NCBI RefSeq assembly: GCF_014195655.1
Contig: NZ_JACICD010000001.1
Location: 720,682 to 784,681, forward strand
DNA: 64,000 bases
Origin: Ancylobacter tetraedralis
GTDB lineage: Bacteria > Pseudomonadota > Alphaproteobacteria > Rhizobiales > Xanthobacteraceae
Reading direction: 5' to 3'
Shown: piece after piece, positions 42,126-51,283 of the stretch
How the letters are laid out: each line of letters opens with the position of its first letter
Position numbering within the stretch: position 1 is the first letter of the stretch
Notes under the pieces: model-generated
The model's input: the letters and a program-made list of their open reading frames with translations, nothing else
The model's database searches: none
What the model was told of the DNA's origin: nothing
Position numbers and translations under genes: made by a program

Positions 42126-45100
42126 ATGGTTGCGTCAGCCGCTGCCCGTCATTCGGGTGTCCCTCGTCTTCTGAGAGGCTTGGCGACGTCGCTCTTCCTC
42201 ATCGCGATGAGTGTCGCTCCCAGTATCGCGCAGAATGCGAGCCCGCCGGCCAGCGCGTTGACCAAGCCGGCCAGCAAGCCGCAGGCCAAGCCGGCAGCGG
42301 CCCCCGTGCCCGCCGAGCCGGCCCTGCCGAAGACCTTCGCGCGGCCGGATCTGGTCGAGTCGGCGCGCCGGCTGCAGGCGCTCGTCGACCGGGATCGTGC
42401 GCTCCTCGCCAAGCCCGCCGCGCAGCTGCGCAAGGATGCCGACGCGGCGCTCGCCGCGGGCGATGCGCGCACCGCGGCCGACCTCTACAGCAAGCTGGTG
42501 CGGGCCGGCAGCGGGGATGCGGGGGCGTGGCTGCGCCTGTCGCGGGCGCTGTCCCGCATCAAGCCCAACGACAATGAGAGCGAGGACACGTTCCTCGAAC
42601 GGGCGCAGGGCGCGGCCTTCCTCGCCTACCGCAGCGCGGCGACGCGCGCCGCCCAGGCGGACGCGCTCTTCGCCATCGGTCATCTCTACGACCAGCGCTC
42701 GCTCTGGCGCGCGGCGCTGGACACGCTGGCGCTCGCGCTCACCTATGCCAACGTGCCCGAGCAGCGCGTCTTCTACGACAAGCTACGCGCGGAGCGCGGC
42801 TTCCGGATGCTCGATTACACGGTGGATTCAGACGCCTCCAACCCGCGCGTCTGCGTGCAGTTTTCCGAAGCCCTGGCGAAGCGCGGCGTGGACTTTTCCG
42901 CCTTCGCCGGCCTGAGCGGCCCCGGCGGCGCGGTCGACAAGCCCGCGGTGACGGTGGACGACAGCCAGCTGTGCATCGAGGGGCTGAAGCACGGCGAGAG
43001 CTACGAGGTGCGGCTCAAGCAGGGGCTGCCGTCGGCCATCCCGGCGGAGACGCTGGCGGAGAGCGCCGATCTCACCATCTATGTCCGCGACCGCAAGCCC
43101 GGCGTGCGCGTCACCGGCCGCAACTATGTGCTGCCGCGCACCGGCCCGCGCGGCATCCCGATCGTGTCCGTGAACACCTCGCGGGTGGGCATGGAGCTCT
43201 ACCGCATCGGCGACCGCAGCCTCATTCCCACGGCGCTCGATGGCGATTTCCGCCGCGATCTCGGCGGCTACGATCTGGAGAAGCTGAAGAGCGGGCGGGC
43301 CGAACTGGTCTTCAAGGGCGAGCTGGAAACCGCATCGACGCTCAACGCGGACGTCACCACCTCCTTCCCGGTTGACGAGGCGGTGGGTACGCTGGCGCCC
43401 GGCGTCTACGTTCTGGCCGCGCGGCCCGCGGGCGAGGCGGCAAATCCCGAGGATGAGTGGGGCACGCGCGCGACGCAGTGGTTCGTGGTGTCCGATCTCG
43501 GCCTCACCGCGCTGTCGGGCTCGACCGGGCTGAAGGTGATCGTGCGCGCGCTCGGCTCCGCGCAGCCGCTCGCCGACGTGGATCTGCGGCTGCTCGCCAA
43601 GTCGAACGAAGTTCTCGCCAGCCTGCGCACCGATGCGTCCGGATCGGCGACCTTCGATGCCGGGCTGATGCGCGGCAAGGACGGCTTCGCCCCCGCCGTC
43701 GTGGTGGCCAAGGCCGGAGATGGCGACTACGCCTTCCTCTCGCTGCAGGAACAGGCCTTCGACCTGACCGACCGCGGCGTCGGCGGGCGGGCAGTGCCGG
43801 AGAAGCTGGATGCCTTCGTGACCACCGAGCGCGGCGTCTACCGCTCGGGCGAGGAGGTGCATATCACCGCGCTGCTGCGCGACCCGCAGGTGCGGGCGGT
43901 GGCCGGCGTGCCGCTGACGCTCATCCTCAAGCGCCCCGATGGCGTGGAGGAGCGCCGCGTGCTGGCGCCCGATGCCGGCGGCGGCGGCCGCGCCATCGCC
44001 TTCCCCCTGCTGGGTGACGCCATGACCGGCGTGTGGCGGGTGGAGGCCTATGTCGATCCGCGCGGCGCGCCGGTGGGGTTCACCACCTTCCTGCTGGAAG
44101 ACTATGTGCCAGAGCGCCTCGCGCTCGACCTTTCCACCACGGCCACCGCCATCGCGCCGAATGCGCCGGTGAGCGTGGCGGCGGTAGGGCGCTGGCTGTT
44201 CGGACCGCCCGCCGCCGGGCTCGACATCACCGCCGAGGTCGAGCTGCGCATCGCCGCCGCGCGCCCCGGCCTGCCGGGCTGGACGTTCGGCCGGCCCGAT
44301 GACGGCTTCACGGCCGAGCGCCAGCCGCTGCCCGAGACGCCGGTAACCGACGCGCAGGGCAAGGCGAGCCTGTCCGTGCTGCTGCCGAGCCTCGCCCCCA
44401 CCGCGCGGCCGCTGGAGGCGGAAGTCTTCGTCAGCCTCAACGAGGGCGGCGGGCGTGCCGTGCGCCGCTCGCTGGTGCTGCCGGTGACGCCGGCCGGCAA
44501 CGGCATCGGCGTCAAGCCGCTCTTCGCCGGCAGCGGGCCGGGCGAGAATGGCAGCGCCGGCTTCGAGGTGCAGGCCTTCGACGCCGCGGGCAAGCCGGTG
44601 GCGCTGAAGGGCGCGCAATGGGCGCTCTACCGCATCGAGACGCGCTATCAATGGTATCGCCTCGGCAGCGACTGGGATTTCGAGCCGGTCGAGACCGTCG
44701 CCAAGGTTGCGGATGGCGCGCTGGAACTGGGCACGGGTGCGCCGGCCCGGCTCGACGTGCCGGTGGCCTGGGGGCGTTACCGGCTGGAGGTGAGCGAGGG
44801 CACGCTCAACACCGCCGTGCCGTTCCAGGCCGGATGGGGCGGCGGGGCGACCGCCGATGCGCCCGACCGGCTGGAGGTCAGCCTCGACAAGGCGCAATAC
44901 GCCGCCGGCGAGACGCTGAAGGTCAACCTCGCCAGCCGCTATGCCGGCTCGGCCACCGTGCTGATCGTGGGCGACGGCGTGCTCGCCTCGAAGACGCTCG
45001 ACGTGAAGGCGGGCGACAGCGTGGTCGACTTCCCGGTGGAAGCGGGCTGGGGCCCCGGCGCCTATGCGCTGGCCTTCCTGCACCGGCCGCTCGATGTCGC

Positions 45101-47477
45101 CGCCGGCCGCAATCCCGGACGCGCCATCGGCCTCGCCTGGTTCGGCGTCGATCATGCCGAGCGGGTTCTGGACGTGACGCTCGACGCGCCCGCGCTGGTG
45201 CGGCCGGAGACGACGCTGTCCGTCCCGGTCACGGTGTCGGGCCCTGGGCGGGGGAGCGAGGCCTACGTGACGCTTGCCCTGGTCGATGTCGGCATTCTCA
45301 ACCTCACCGCCTTCAAGACGCCGGACCCGGACGGCTTCTATCTCGGCCAGCGCGCGCTCGGCACCGAGGTGCGCGATTTCTACGGCCAGCTGATCGACGG
45401 CATGCTCGGCTCGCGGGGGCGCCTGCGCTCGGGCGGTGACATGATGGCGGCCGAGTTGCAGGCCGAGCCGCCGACGCAGCCCCCGCTCGCGCTGTTCTCC
45501 GGCCTCGTGAAGCTTGATGCGGAGGGCCGGGGCAAGATCGACTTCGCCATTCCCCCGTTTGACGGTACCGGCCGGCTGATGGCGGTGGCGTGGTCGGCCG
45601 GGGCGGTCGGGCATGCGCAGGCCGATGTCACCATCCGCGATCCCGTGGTGATCACCGCCACGCTGCCGCGCTTCCTCGCCATGGGCGACCGTTCGACGCT
45701 CAATCTCGCGCTCGCCAATGTCGATGGCGAGGCGGGCGATTATGCGCTCGACATTGTCACCGACGGGCCGGTGGCCATTGCCAGCGCGCCGAAGGTGATC
45801 CCGCTCGACAAGGGCGGCCGGCAGGCCTTCAACCTGCAGGTGGACGGCACGGGTCTCGGTGAAGCGAAGATCTCGGTGCGGCTGTCCGGTCCGGGCGGGC
45901 TGGCGATCACCCGCGACTACCGGCTGAACGTGCGGCCCGCCTATCCCGCGATTTCGCGGCGCAGCGTGGAAGCCATCGCGCCCGGCGCCTCGATCACGCT
46001 GAGCCGTGATCTCGTCGCCGATCTGGTGCCGGGCCGGGGCGGGGTGACGGTGTTCGCCGGCCCCGATCCGGCGCTGGACGTGCCCGCGCTGATCGGCGCG
46101 CTCGACCGCTATCCCTTCGCCTGTTCCGAGCAGCTCACCAGCCAGGCGCTGCCGCTGCTCTACCTCAGTGATTTCGGCAATGCCTCGCGCTTCCGCCTCG
46201 CCAAGCCGCCGGCGGAGACCATCGCCGGCGCCATCGCCCGGCTGGTGGCGCGGCAGGGCTCGGACGGCTCGTTCGGCCTGTGGCAGGCCGGCGGCAATGA
46301 TCTGTGGCTCGACGCCTATGTCACCGATTTCCTGACCCGCGCGCGCGAGAAGGGCCATGTGGTGCCCGAGCAGCCCTTCACAATGGCGCTCGACCGGCTG
46401 CGCAATGCGCTGGCCTTCGCCACCGACGGCGCGACCGACGACGGCGCCGCCTATGCCATCTATGTACTCGCCCGCAACGGGCGCGCTCCGCTCGGCGACC
46501 TGCGCTATGTCGCGGACGCCAAGCTGGAGGAGGTGCAGAGCGCCTTCGCGCGCGGCCAGCTCGGGGCCGCGCTCGCCATGCTCGGCGACAAGGGGCGGGC
46601 GGAAAAAGTGTTCGGCGCGGCGCTGGAACTGCTGCCCGACGCGCCCGAAACGCTGGTATCCGGCCGGCCCGATTTCGGCTCGATCCTGCGCGATGCGGCG
46701 GGCGTGGCGACACTCGCCTCCGAAGCGGGCTTCACCGCCACGGCCCGCACCGCGCGGGCGCGGCTCGCCACCGCCGCCATCGATGCCGGCCCGACCTCGA
46801 CCCAGGAAGACGCGTGGCTGCTGCTGGCCGCCCGCGCCGCCCGCGAGGGGCGCGGCATCGCGATCGATGTCGATGGTGTCGCGCAGACGGGCATCTATGA
46901 GCGCGCGCTCACCCCGCAGGAACTGGCGGCAAAGCCCGTGGTCATCACCAATCGCGGCAATGCTCCGCTGGATGTGGCGGTCTCGATCGACGGCCCGCCG
47001 GCGAGCCCCGAGCCGGCGGCGGCGAATGGCTTCGCGCTCACGCGCCGCTATTTCACGCTGGACGGCAAGCCGGCCGATCCCGCCAAAGTGGCGCAGAACC
47101 AGCGGTTGGTCGTGGTGCTCGAAGCGCAGGAGGATGAAGCCGGGCCGAGCCATGTGCTCCTCGTCGACAACCTGCCGGCCGGCTTCGAGATCGACAATCC
47201 GGCGCTGGCGGTCGGTTCCGATGCCGGCGCGCTCGGCTGGCTGGGCGAGACCAGCGACGCCGCCCATGCCGAATTCCGCGACGCCTTCTTCGCCGCCGCC
47301 TTCGACCTCACCCAGGGCGAGGAGGAGCCCAAGCTGCTGCGCGTCGCCTATATCGTGCGGGCGGTCTCCCCCGGCAGCTATGCCCATCCCCCGGCGACGG
47401 TCGAGGACATGTACCGTCCCGGCCGCTTCGCCCGCACCGCGGTGGGCCGGGTCGAGGTGACGGGCCCGGCACGATGA
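42126..47477 (+). CDS. yfhM: Bacterial alpha-2-macroglobulin (YfhM type)
   Basis: 1,783 residues, exported. Signal peptide at about 15-37 (LATSLFLIAMSVAPSIAQ) without a lipobox Cys, then a Pro/Ala/Lys linker, TPR-like helical stretch, repeated macroglobulin beta domains (LDAFVTTERGVYRSGEEVHITALLRDP is the classical one), and the thioester domain with CSEQ at residue 1333 (YPFACSEQLTSQALPLLYL). Family knowledge: such proteins trap proteases in the periplasm and work beside PbpC to protect a damaged envelope. Unlike the E. coli protein it lacks the lipid anchor. ATG 42126 chosen because homology begins there; GTG 42084 is in frame. pbpC follows after 47 bp. Confidence 0.93.
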   Translation: MVASAAARHSGVPRLLRGLATSLFLIAMSVAPSIAQNASPPASALTKPASKPQAKPAAAPVPAEPALPKTFARPDLVESARRLQALVDRDRALLAKPAAQLRKDADAALAAGDARTAADLYSKLVRAGSGDAGAWLRLSRALSRIKPNDNESEDTFLERAQGAAFLAYRSAATRAAQADALFAIGHLYDQRSLWRAALDTLALALTYANVPEQRVFYDKLRAERGFRMLDYTVDSDASNPRVCVQFSEALAKRGVDFSAFAGLSGPGGAVDKPAVTVDDSQLCIEGLKHGESYEVRLKQGLPSAIPAETLAESADLTIYVRDRKPGVRVTGRNYVLPRTGPRGIPIVSVNTSRVGMELYRIGDRSLIPTALDGDFRRDLGGYDLEKLKSGRAELVFKGELETASTLNADVTTSFPVDEAVGTLAPGVYVLAARPAGEAANPEDEWGTRATQWFVVSDLGLTALSGSTGLKVIVRALGSAQPLADVDLRLLAKSNEVLASLRTDASGSATFDAGLMRGKDGFAPAVVVAKAGDGDYAFLSLQEQAFDLTDRGVGGRAVPEKLDAFVTTERGVYRSGEEVHITALLRDPQVRAVAGVPLTLILKRPDGVEERRVLAPDAGGGGRAIAFPLLGDAMTGVWRVEAYVDPRGAPVGFTTFLLEDYVPERLALDLSTTATAIAPNAPVSVAAVGRWLFGPPAAGLDITAEVELRIAAARPGLPGWTFGRPDDGFTAERQPLPETPVTDAQGKASLSVLLPSLAPTARPLEAEVFVSLNEGGGRAVRRSLVLPVTPAGNGIGVKPLFAGSGPGENGSAGFEVQAFDAAGKPVALKGAQWALYRIETRYQWYRLGSDWDFEPVETVAKVADGALELGTGAPARLDVPVAWGRYRLEVSEGTLNTAVPFQAGWGGGATADAPDRLEVSLDKAQYAAGETLKVNLASRYAGSATVLIVGDGVLASKTLDVKAGDSVVDFPVEAGWGPGAYALAFLHRPLDVAAGRNPGRAIGLAWFGVDHAERVLDVTLDAPALVRPETTLSVPVTVSGPGRGSEAYVTLALVDVGILNLTAFKTPDPDGFYLGQRALGTEVRDFYGQLIDGMLGSRGRLRSGGDMMAAELQAEPPTQPPLALFSGLVKLDAEGRGKIDFAIPPFDGTGRLMAVAWSAGAVGHAQADVTIRDPVVITATLPRFLAMGDRSTLNLALANVDGEAGDYALDIVTDGPVAIASAPKVIPLDKGGRQAFNLQVDGTGLGEAKISVRLSGPGGLAITRDYRLNVRPAYPAISRRSVEAIAPGASITLSRDLVADLVPGRGGVTVFAGPDPALDVPALIGALDRYPFACSEQLTSQALPLLYLSDFGNASRFRLAKPPAETIAGAIARLVARQGSDGSFGLWQAGGNDLWLDAYVTDFLTRAREKGHVVPEQPFTMALDRLRNALAFATDGATDDGAAYAIYVLARNGRAPLGDLRYVADAKLEEVQSAFARGQLGAALAMLGDKGRAEKVFGAALELLPDAPETLVSGRPDFGSILRDAAGVATLASEAGFTATARTARARLATAAIDAGPTSTQEDAWLLLAARAAREGRGIAIDVDGVAQTGIYERALTPQELAAKPVVITNRGNAPLDVAVSIDGPPASPEPAAANGFALTRRYFTLDGKPADPAKVAQNQRLVVVLEAQEDEAGPSHVLLVDNLPAGFEIDNPALAVGSDAGALGWLGETSDAAHAEFRDAFFAAAFDLTQGEEEPKLLRVAYIVRAVSPGSYAHPPATVEDMYRPGRFARTAVGRVEVTGPAR

Positions 47478-47524
47478 CGGGACCCGCACGATGAGAGGGG
47501 CGACCGCATGAGGGGCGTGGCGCG

Positions 47525-49633
47525 GTGAAGCGGGCGCTCGCGCGCGCCGCCGGGCTTGCGCTGCTGGCGCTGATGCTGCTGGCCGGCGGCACGGTCGCCT
47601 GGCTCGCCGGCGTGCGCGCCGCGGCCCCGCCGATCCCTCACATCGCCACCTCGGTGGAAGTGCTCGACCGCGAGGGACGGCTGCTGCGCCCCTTCGCGCT
47701 GGAGGACGGCCGCTGGCGGCTGCGCACGGGCGCCGGCGATGTCGACCGGCGCTATATCGCGATGCTGCTCGCCTATGAAGACAAGCGCTTCTATTCGCAT
47801 GGCGGGGTCGATCCGCTGGCGCTGCTGCGCGCCGCCGGCCAGATGCTGACGCGCGGACGCATCGTTTCCGGCGGCTCGACGCTCACCATGCAGGTGGCTC
47901 GGCTGCTGGAGCCGCGCGGCGAGCGCAGCCTCACGGCCAAATGGCGCGAGATCCGCCGCGCCCTGCAGCTGGAGTCGCAGCTCTCCAAGCGGGAGATTCT
48001 CAGCCTCTACCTCACGCTCGCACCGTTCGGCGGCAATATCGAGGGCGCGCGGGCGGCGAGCCTCGCTTATTTCGGCAAGGAGCCGCGTCGCCTCTCGCTG
48101 GCGGAAGTGGCCCTGCTCGTCGCCCTGCCGCAGGCGCCGGAGAGCCGCCGGCCGGACCGGCATCCCGAGCGCGCCGCGCATGGCCGCGATGGCGTGCTGG
48201 GCCGGCTCCGCCGCAGCGGGATGTTCAGCCCGGCCGAGGCCGAGCTCGCCCTGCGCACGCCCGTGCCGAACCGGCGCCTCGCCCTGCCGATGCTGGCGGC
48301 CCACGCTGCCGAGCGCGCGCGGGCCGAGCGGCCGAGCGCGGGCGAGCATCGCCTCGCCATCGATGGGGGAGCGCAGGCAAGGCTGGAGGATCTCGCCCGC
48401 GAGCGGGTGCGCACGCTGGGCACGAGCGTCTCGCTCGCCTTCGTGATGGTGGACAATGCCAGCGGCGAGGTGCTGGCGCGCGTCAGCGGCGCCGATCCGC
48501 TGGATGCCGGCCGGGCCGGCGCGGTGGACCTGACCCGCGCCATACGCTCGCCCGGGTCGACGCTCAAGCCCTTCATCTACGGCCTCGCCTTCGAGGACGG
48601 CATCGCCCATCCCGAGACGCTGATCGATGACCGGCCGATCCGCTTCGGCGCCTATCGCCCGCGCAATTTCGATCGCGATTACCAGGGCACCGTGCCGGTG
48701 CGGCAGGCGCTGCAATTGTCGCTGAACGTGCCGGCGGTGGTGCTGCTGCAGGCGGTAGGGCCGCAGCGGCTCGCCAGCCGGCTGGGGGAGGCGGGCTTCG
48801 CCCTGCAGCTGCCGCCCGGCGAGGTACCCGGGCTGGCGGTGGGGCTGGGCGGTGTCGGCATGAGCCTCGACGCGCTGGCGGGGCTCTATGCCGGCATCGC
48901 CAATGGCGGCATGGCCAACGCGCTGCGCGACCGGCTCGACGGCTCGATGATGGAGGAGAGGCCAGCCCGGCGCCTCATGAGCCCGGTGGCAGCCTGGTAT
49001 CTGGCGCAGGCGCTCATCGGCACGCCGGCGCCGCAGAACGAGCGCACTGGGCGCATCGCCTTCAAGACCGGCACATCCTATGGCTATCGCGATGCCTGGG
49101 CGGTCGGCTTCGACGGGCGGCGCACCCTTGCCGTCTGGGTGGGCCGACCGGATGGCCAGCCGGTGCCGGGCATGATCGGCCGCGAGGCTGCCGCGCCGCT
49201 TCTGTTCGAGGCCTTCGCGAGGCTGGTCTCGAAACCCGCGCCGCTCGGCTCGGCGCCGCGCGAGGCTCTGGGCGTCCGCAATGGTGAATTGCCGCCTCCG
49301 CTCCGCCATTTCGGCCGCAGCGTGGGCCAGGCGACGGCCGGCGGTGCGCCGCGAATCGCCTTTCCACCGGATGGAGCCAGCCTCGAACACGAAGCCGGTG
49401 AACCGCTGGTGCTGAAGGTGACGGGCGGCATCGGGCGTCTCACCGTGCTGGTGGACGGCATTCCCGCTGGCGTTCCGCTTCCCGGCCGGGCCTTCTTCTG
49501 GCAACCGGTCGGGACAGGCTTCGTGCGCCTGACGGTCATGGATGCCACTGGCGCGGCCGACAGCGTCATGGTGCGCATTCGCGCGCCCATCGATTCGTCG
49601 GCAGACGCGCGCAGTCTGATCAGCGGCCGTTGA
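47525..49633 (+). CDS. pbpC: Penicillin-binding protein 1C (bifunctional class A PBP)
   Basis: 702 residues. One N-terminal membrane helix (residues 7-29), glycosyltransferase domain with Glu85 in AYEDKRFYSHGGVDPLAL and GGSTLTMQVARLL, transpeptidase domain with Ser345 in SPGSTLKPFIYG, SLN in QLSLNVPAVV and Lys514 in KTGTSYGYRD, and the C-terminal PbpC-type beta domain (GGAPRIAFPPDGASLEHEAGEPLVLKV). It polymerises and cross-links glycan strands in the periplasm. Linkage with the macroglobulin gene is highly conserved across bacteria. GTG start at 47525 preceded by GAGGGGCG. Its stop overlaps the convergent DUF1127 gene by 14 bp. Confidence 0.95.
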   Translation: MKRALARAAGLALLALMLLAGGTVAWLAGVRAAAPPIPHIATSVEVLDREGRLLRPFALEDGRWRLRTGAGDVDRRYIAMLLAYEDKRFYSHGGVDPLALLRAAGQMLTRGRIVSGGSTLTMQVARLLEPRGERSLTAKWREIRRALQLESQLSKREILSLYLTLAPFGGNIEGARAASLAYFGKEPRRLSLAEVALLVALPQAPESRRPDRHPERAAHGRDGVLGRLRRSGMFSPAEAELALRTPVPNRRLALPMLAAHAAERARAERPSAGEHRLAIDGGAQARLEDLARERVRTLGTSVSLAFVMVDNASGEVLARVSGADPLDAGRAGAVDLTRAIRSPGSTLKPFIYGLAFEDGIAHPETLIDDRPIRFGAYRPRNFDRDYQGTVPVRQALQLSLNVPAVVLLQAVGPQRLASRLGEAGFALQLPPGEVPGLAVGLGGVGMSLDALAGLYAGIANGGMANALRDRLDGSMMEERPARRLMSPVAAWYLAQALIGTPAPQNERTGRIAFKTGTSYGYRDAWAVGFDGRRTLAVWVGRPDGQPVPGMIGREAAAPLLFEAFARLVSKPAPLGSAPREALGVRNGELPPPLRHFGRSVGQATAGGAPRIAFPPDGASLEHEAGEPLVLKVTGGIGRLTVLVDGIPAGVPLPGRAFFWQPVGTGFVRLTVMDATGAADSVMVRIRAPIDSSADARSLISGR

Positions 49634-49826
49634 CGGCGAAGCGGGCAATATCTTCGCGGGCGAGGCCGCGCTTGGCAAGGGCGGCGTCCGACAGGCGCGA
49701 CAGCTGCTCATAGCGCTGGGCGATGCGGCGGCCTTCGCCAATGGCGTCGAAGAAGCTGACGACGGCTTCGATCGCACGCGAGAAGAAGTCGGGCGAGGTA
49801 CGGTGGGTCAGCGAAAAGGTGCTCAT
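49620..49826 (-). CDS. DUF1127 (YjiS-like) small protein
   Basis: 68 residues. The C-terminal half FFDAIGEGRRIAQRYEQLSRLSDAALAKRGLAREDIARFAVNGR carries the DUF1127 pattern (Y-x-x-L-x-x-L-x-D-x-x-L-x-x-x-G-L-x-R-x-D-I). In Rhizobiales and Rhodobacterales members of this family act as small stress- and metabolism-linked regulators, some affecting RNA turnover or phosphate responses. Strong GGAGAG ribosome site. It overlaps the pbpC 3' end by 14 bp on the opposite strand, so transcripts of the two genes are complementary there. Confidence 0.88.
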   Translation of the reverse strand: MSTFSLTHRTSPDFFSRAIEAVVSFFDAIGEGRRIAQRYEQLSRLSDAALAKRGLAREDIARFAVNGR

Positions 49827-50430
49827 CTGAGCTCTCCAATCATCTCAGGCATTCTGTATGCCAGGAAATATAGACGGATTGGTGCGCTGCAAAAGACGAC
49901 ATGCTGCATGACAGCAATGAACATGACGCATGGGTATCTTGGTGGGGAGATTTCCAAACAAGGTATCATAAGACGGTCAATGTGAAGATTGCTGCGAAAA
50001 AAGGTATTTAGAAACCATAAATTCCGCTCGTTCCATACGTCAATCGCGCGGGGTGGTCTCTGGGGCATGTGTAGAATGGACGGCAGATCGGCTGTCCGCC
50101 GGTGCCGTCGGGCCGGCGTCGGGGCGATCCCGCGTCCCGCAGATCCCGGCGCGCCGCAGCTTCGGCTCTCCACGCAGGGCCCGCCGCTGGCGCGACCATC
50201 ACGCGCCGTCGTCGATCGCCGCACCGCGAGCCCATCGCCGCATGCCGGAAAGGCGACGCCGGGCGAGGAAACCATCCTCGCTGGGGATGGTGTCATGTTT
50301 GCTCAATATGGGGGTAGACCGCGCCCGCGGGAGAGGCTATAGACCCCGCCACTGCCGCTGCCCCCGGCGCTGACGCGAACCGTCATCGCCGGCCGGCCCC
50401 GGAAATAGCCTCGAACCCGAGGCGTTTCGG
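49827..50430. other. 604-bp gap before tRNA-Gln, no protein gene
   Basis: The first 210 bp (about 49850-50050) are notably AT-rich for this genome and probably hold the DUF1127 promoter. The remainder is GC-rich with long but incoherent frames. A short hairpin CCTCG-aacc-CGAGG occurs at 50409-50422 just before the tRNA. I see no second tRNA or small-protein candidate with a good ribosome site. Confidence 0.5.
50315..50343 (+). promoter_or_regulatory. Candidate sigma-70 promoter of tRNA-Gln
   Basis: TAGACC (50315-50320), 17-bp spacer, TATAGA (50338-50343), about 88 bp before the tRNA. Each hexamer matches the housekeeping consensus at 4 of 6 positions, so this is the best but not a strong candidate. 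Confidence 0.35.
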
Positions 50431-50504
50431 TGGGGGATAGTTTAACGGTAGAACTGCGGACTCTGACTCCGTTAGTCCTGGTTCGAATCCAGGTCCCCCA
50501 GCCA
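50431..50504 (+). tRNA. tRNA-Gln (anticodon CTG)
   Basis: Complete cloverleaf. Acceptor stem TGGGGGA (50431-50437) pairs with TCCCCCA (50494-50500). The anticodon stem GCGGA/TCCGT holds loop CTCTGAC with anticodon CTG at 50463-50465, reading CAG. The T arm CCTGGTTCGAATCCAGG is canonical. The discriminator is G and the 3' CCA is genome-encoded (50502-50504). Confidence 0.97.
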
Positions 50505-50553
50505 CTTCCGATAGTCGTTGAAAATCAAGGATCTAGCCGACCGACCTTGTCGT

Positions 50554-50579
50554 CGGCTACCCCCAGCGGCTACCCCCAG
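50554..50579. repeat. 13-bp tandem repeat downstream of tRNA-Gln
   Basis: CGGCTACCCCCAG occurs twice, head to tail (50554-50566, 50567-50579), 50 bp past the tRNA. tRNA 3' ends are common integration sites, so small repeats here may be scars, but no integrase or copy of the tRNA end is present within the window. The remaining gap to 50793 holds nothing I recognise. Confidence 0.55.
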
Positions 50580-50793
50580 CCGGGCTTGCCGGCTGCCGGT
50601 ATCTCCCGCCAACGTCCTCTCTCTCTCGCTCTCATGTTTCGCCGTAGCGCGACGACGCCTTGATGTCTCGGGGCGCGCGATGGGCGAATCCGGGCAACTC
50701 GTCGCCATTCCCTGCCTCACAGCGCGCATCCAGTCGTGGCGATGGCTTTGCCGCGTCTTGCCGCGGGCGGGTGTGAGGCGAGGTCGGCGAGTT

Positions 50794-51042
50794 TCAGGCC
50801 GGCTCCAGGATGCCGTCGGGCACCTGACCGAACGAGGCGATGAGCACGGGTGGGTCGGCATCGCCGCTCTCCGGCTCGACATCGGTGGAGAACGCGATGG
50901 CGCCGAGCTTCACCAGGCTCATGCGTTCGGCAATGCGCTCGGCATCGGCGGCATTGCGCACTTCCATCGGCTGACCGGCCCGTATCGAGCCGCGCTTGCC
51001 GGCCACGAAGGGCTGGACGACGTAGAAGGTCTTCTTCGCCAT
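50794..51042 (-). CDS. Small conserved-looking cytoplasmic protein, unknown
   Basis: 82 residues: MAKKTFYVVQPFVAGKRGSI, then GQPMEVRNAADAERIAERMSLVKLGAIAFSTDVEPESGDADPPVLIASFGQVP. The pattern (YVVQPF, A-ERIAERM, GA-AF-T-D-E-G) resembles small Hyphomicrobiales proteins of unknown role; a compact beta-alpha-beta fold is plausible. GGAGAG precedes the ATG at 51042 at normal distance. Divergent from the kdp operon (241-bp gap). No function is assigned. Confidence 0.75.
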   Translation of the reverse strand: MAKKTFYVVQPFVAGKRGSIRAGQPMEVRNAADAERIAERMSLVKLGAIAFSTDVEPESGDADPPVLIASFGQVPDGILEPA

Positions 51043-51187
51043 GAGTCTCTCCTGAACCGAGCCACTCTGGCGCCTCGCGTCTGAACAAATCAAGAACAAT
51101 CGCTGCGTTCGCGCGATCCAGCCGCCAACTCATCGGGGGCATTGGCTGCGCAGCCGGGGCTCGGGCCCATATGCCGGCGCCTGCGGC

Positions 51188-51204
51188 TTTATGCGTCCTT
51201 TATG
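51188..51204 (+). promoter_or_regulatory. Candidate KdpE box TTTATG-N5-TTTATG upstream of kdp
   Basis: TTTATG occurs at 51188-51193 and 51199-51204, an 11-bp period direct repeat. OmpR/PhoB-type regulators bind such repeats, and the E. coli KdpE site is a TTTATA-N5-TTTACA-like direct repeat. It lies 80 bp before the first small ORF of the operon, a typical activator distance. The kdpE gene itself is the last of the operon. Confidence 0.65.
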
Positions 51205-51283
51205 CCGGCCCGCCGCATTCCGGATCGAACGCTTATCGCGGGAGGCCTAGAGGATCCGCCAGCTCAACAAGAGGAGCTGGATC

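Noticed and set aside
42828..47489. 1,553-codon open frame antisense to the macroglobulin gene
   Set aside because: Frame stays open because of strong GC bias in codon position three; the translation is rich in Arg/His/Gly without any domain, while the plus strand gives a clear macroglobulin.
49989..50342. Possible 117-codon gene before tRNA-Gln
   Set aside because: No ribosome site, no homology pattern, crosses the base-composition step; three mutually exclusive frames look equally good.
50430..50663. Short frame covering tRNA-Gln
   Set aside because: It is the translation of the tRNA itself.
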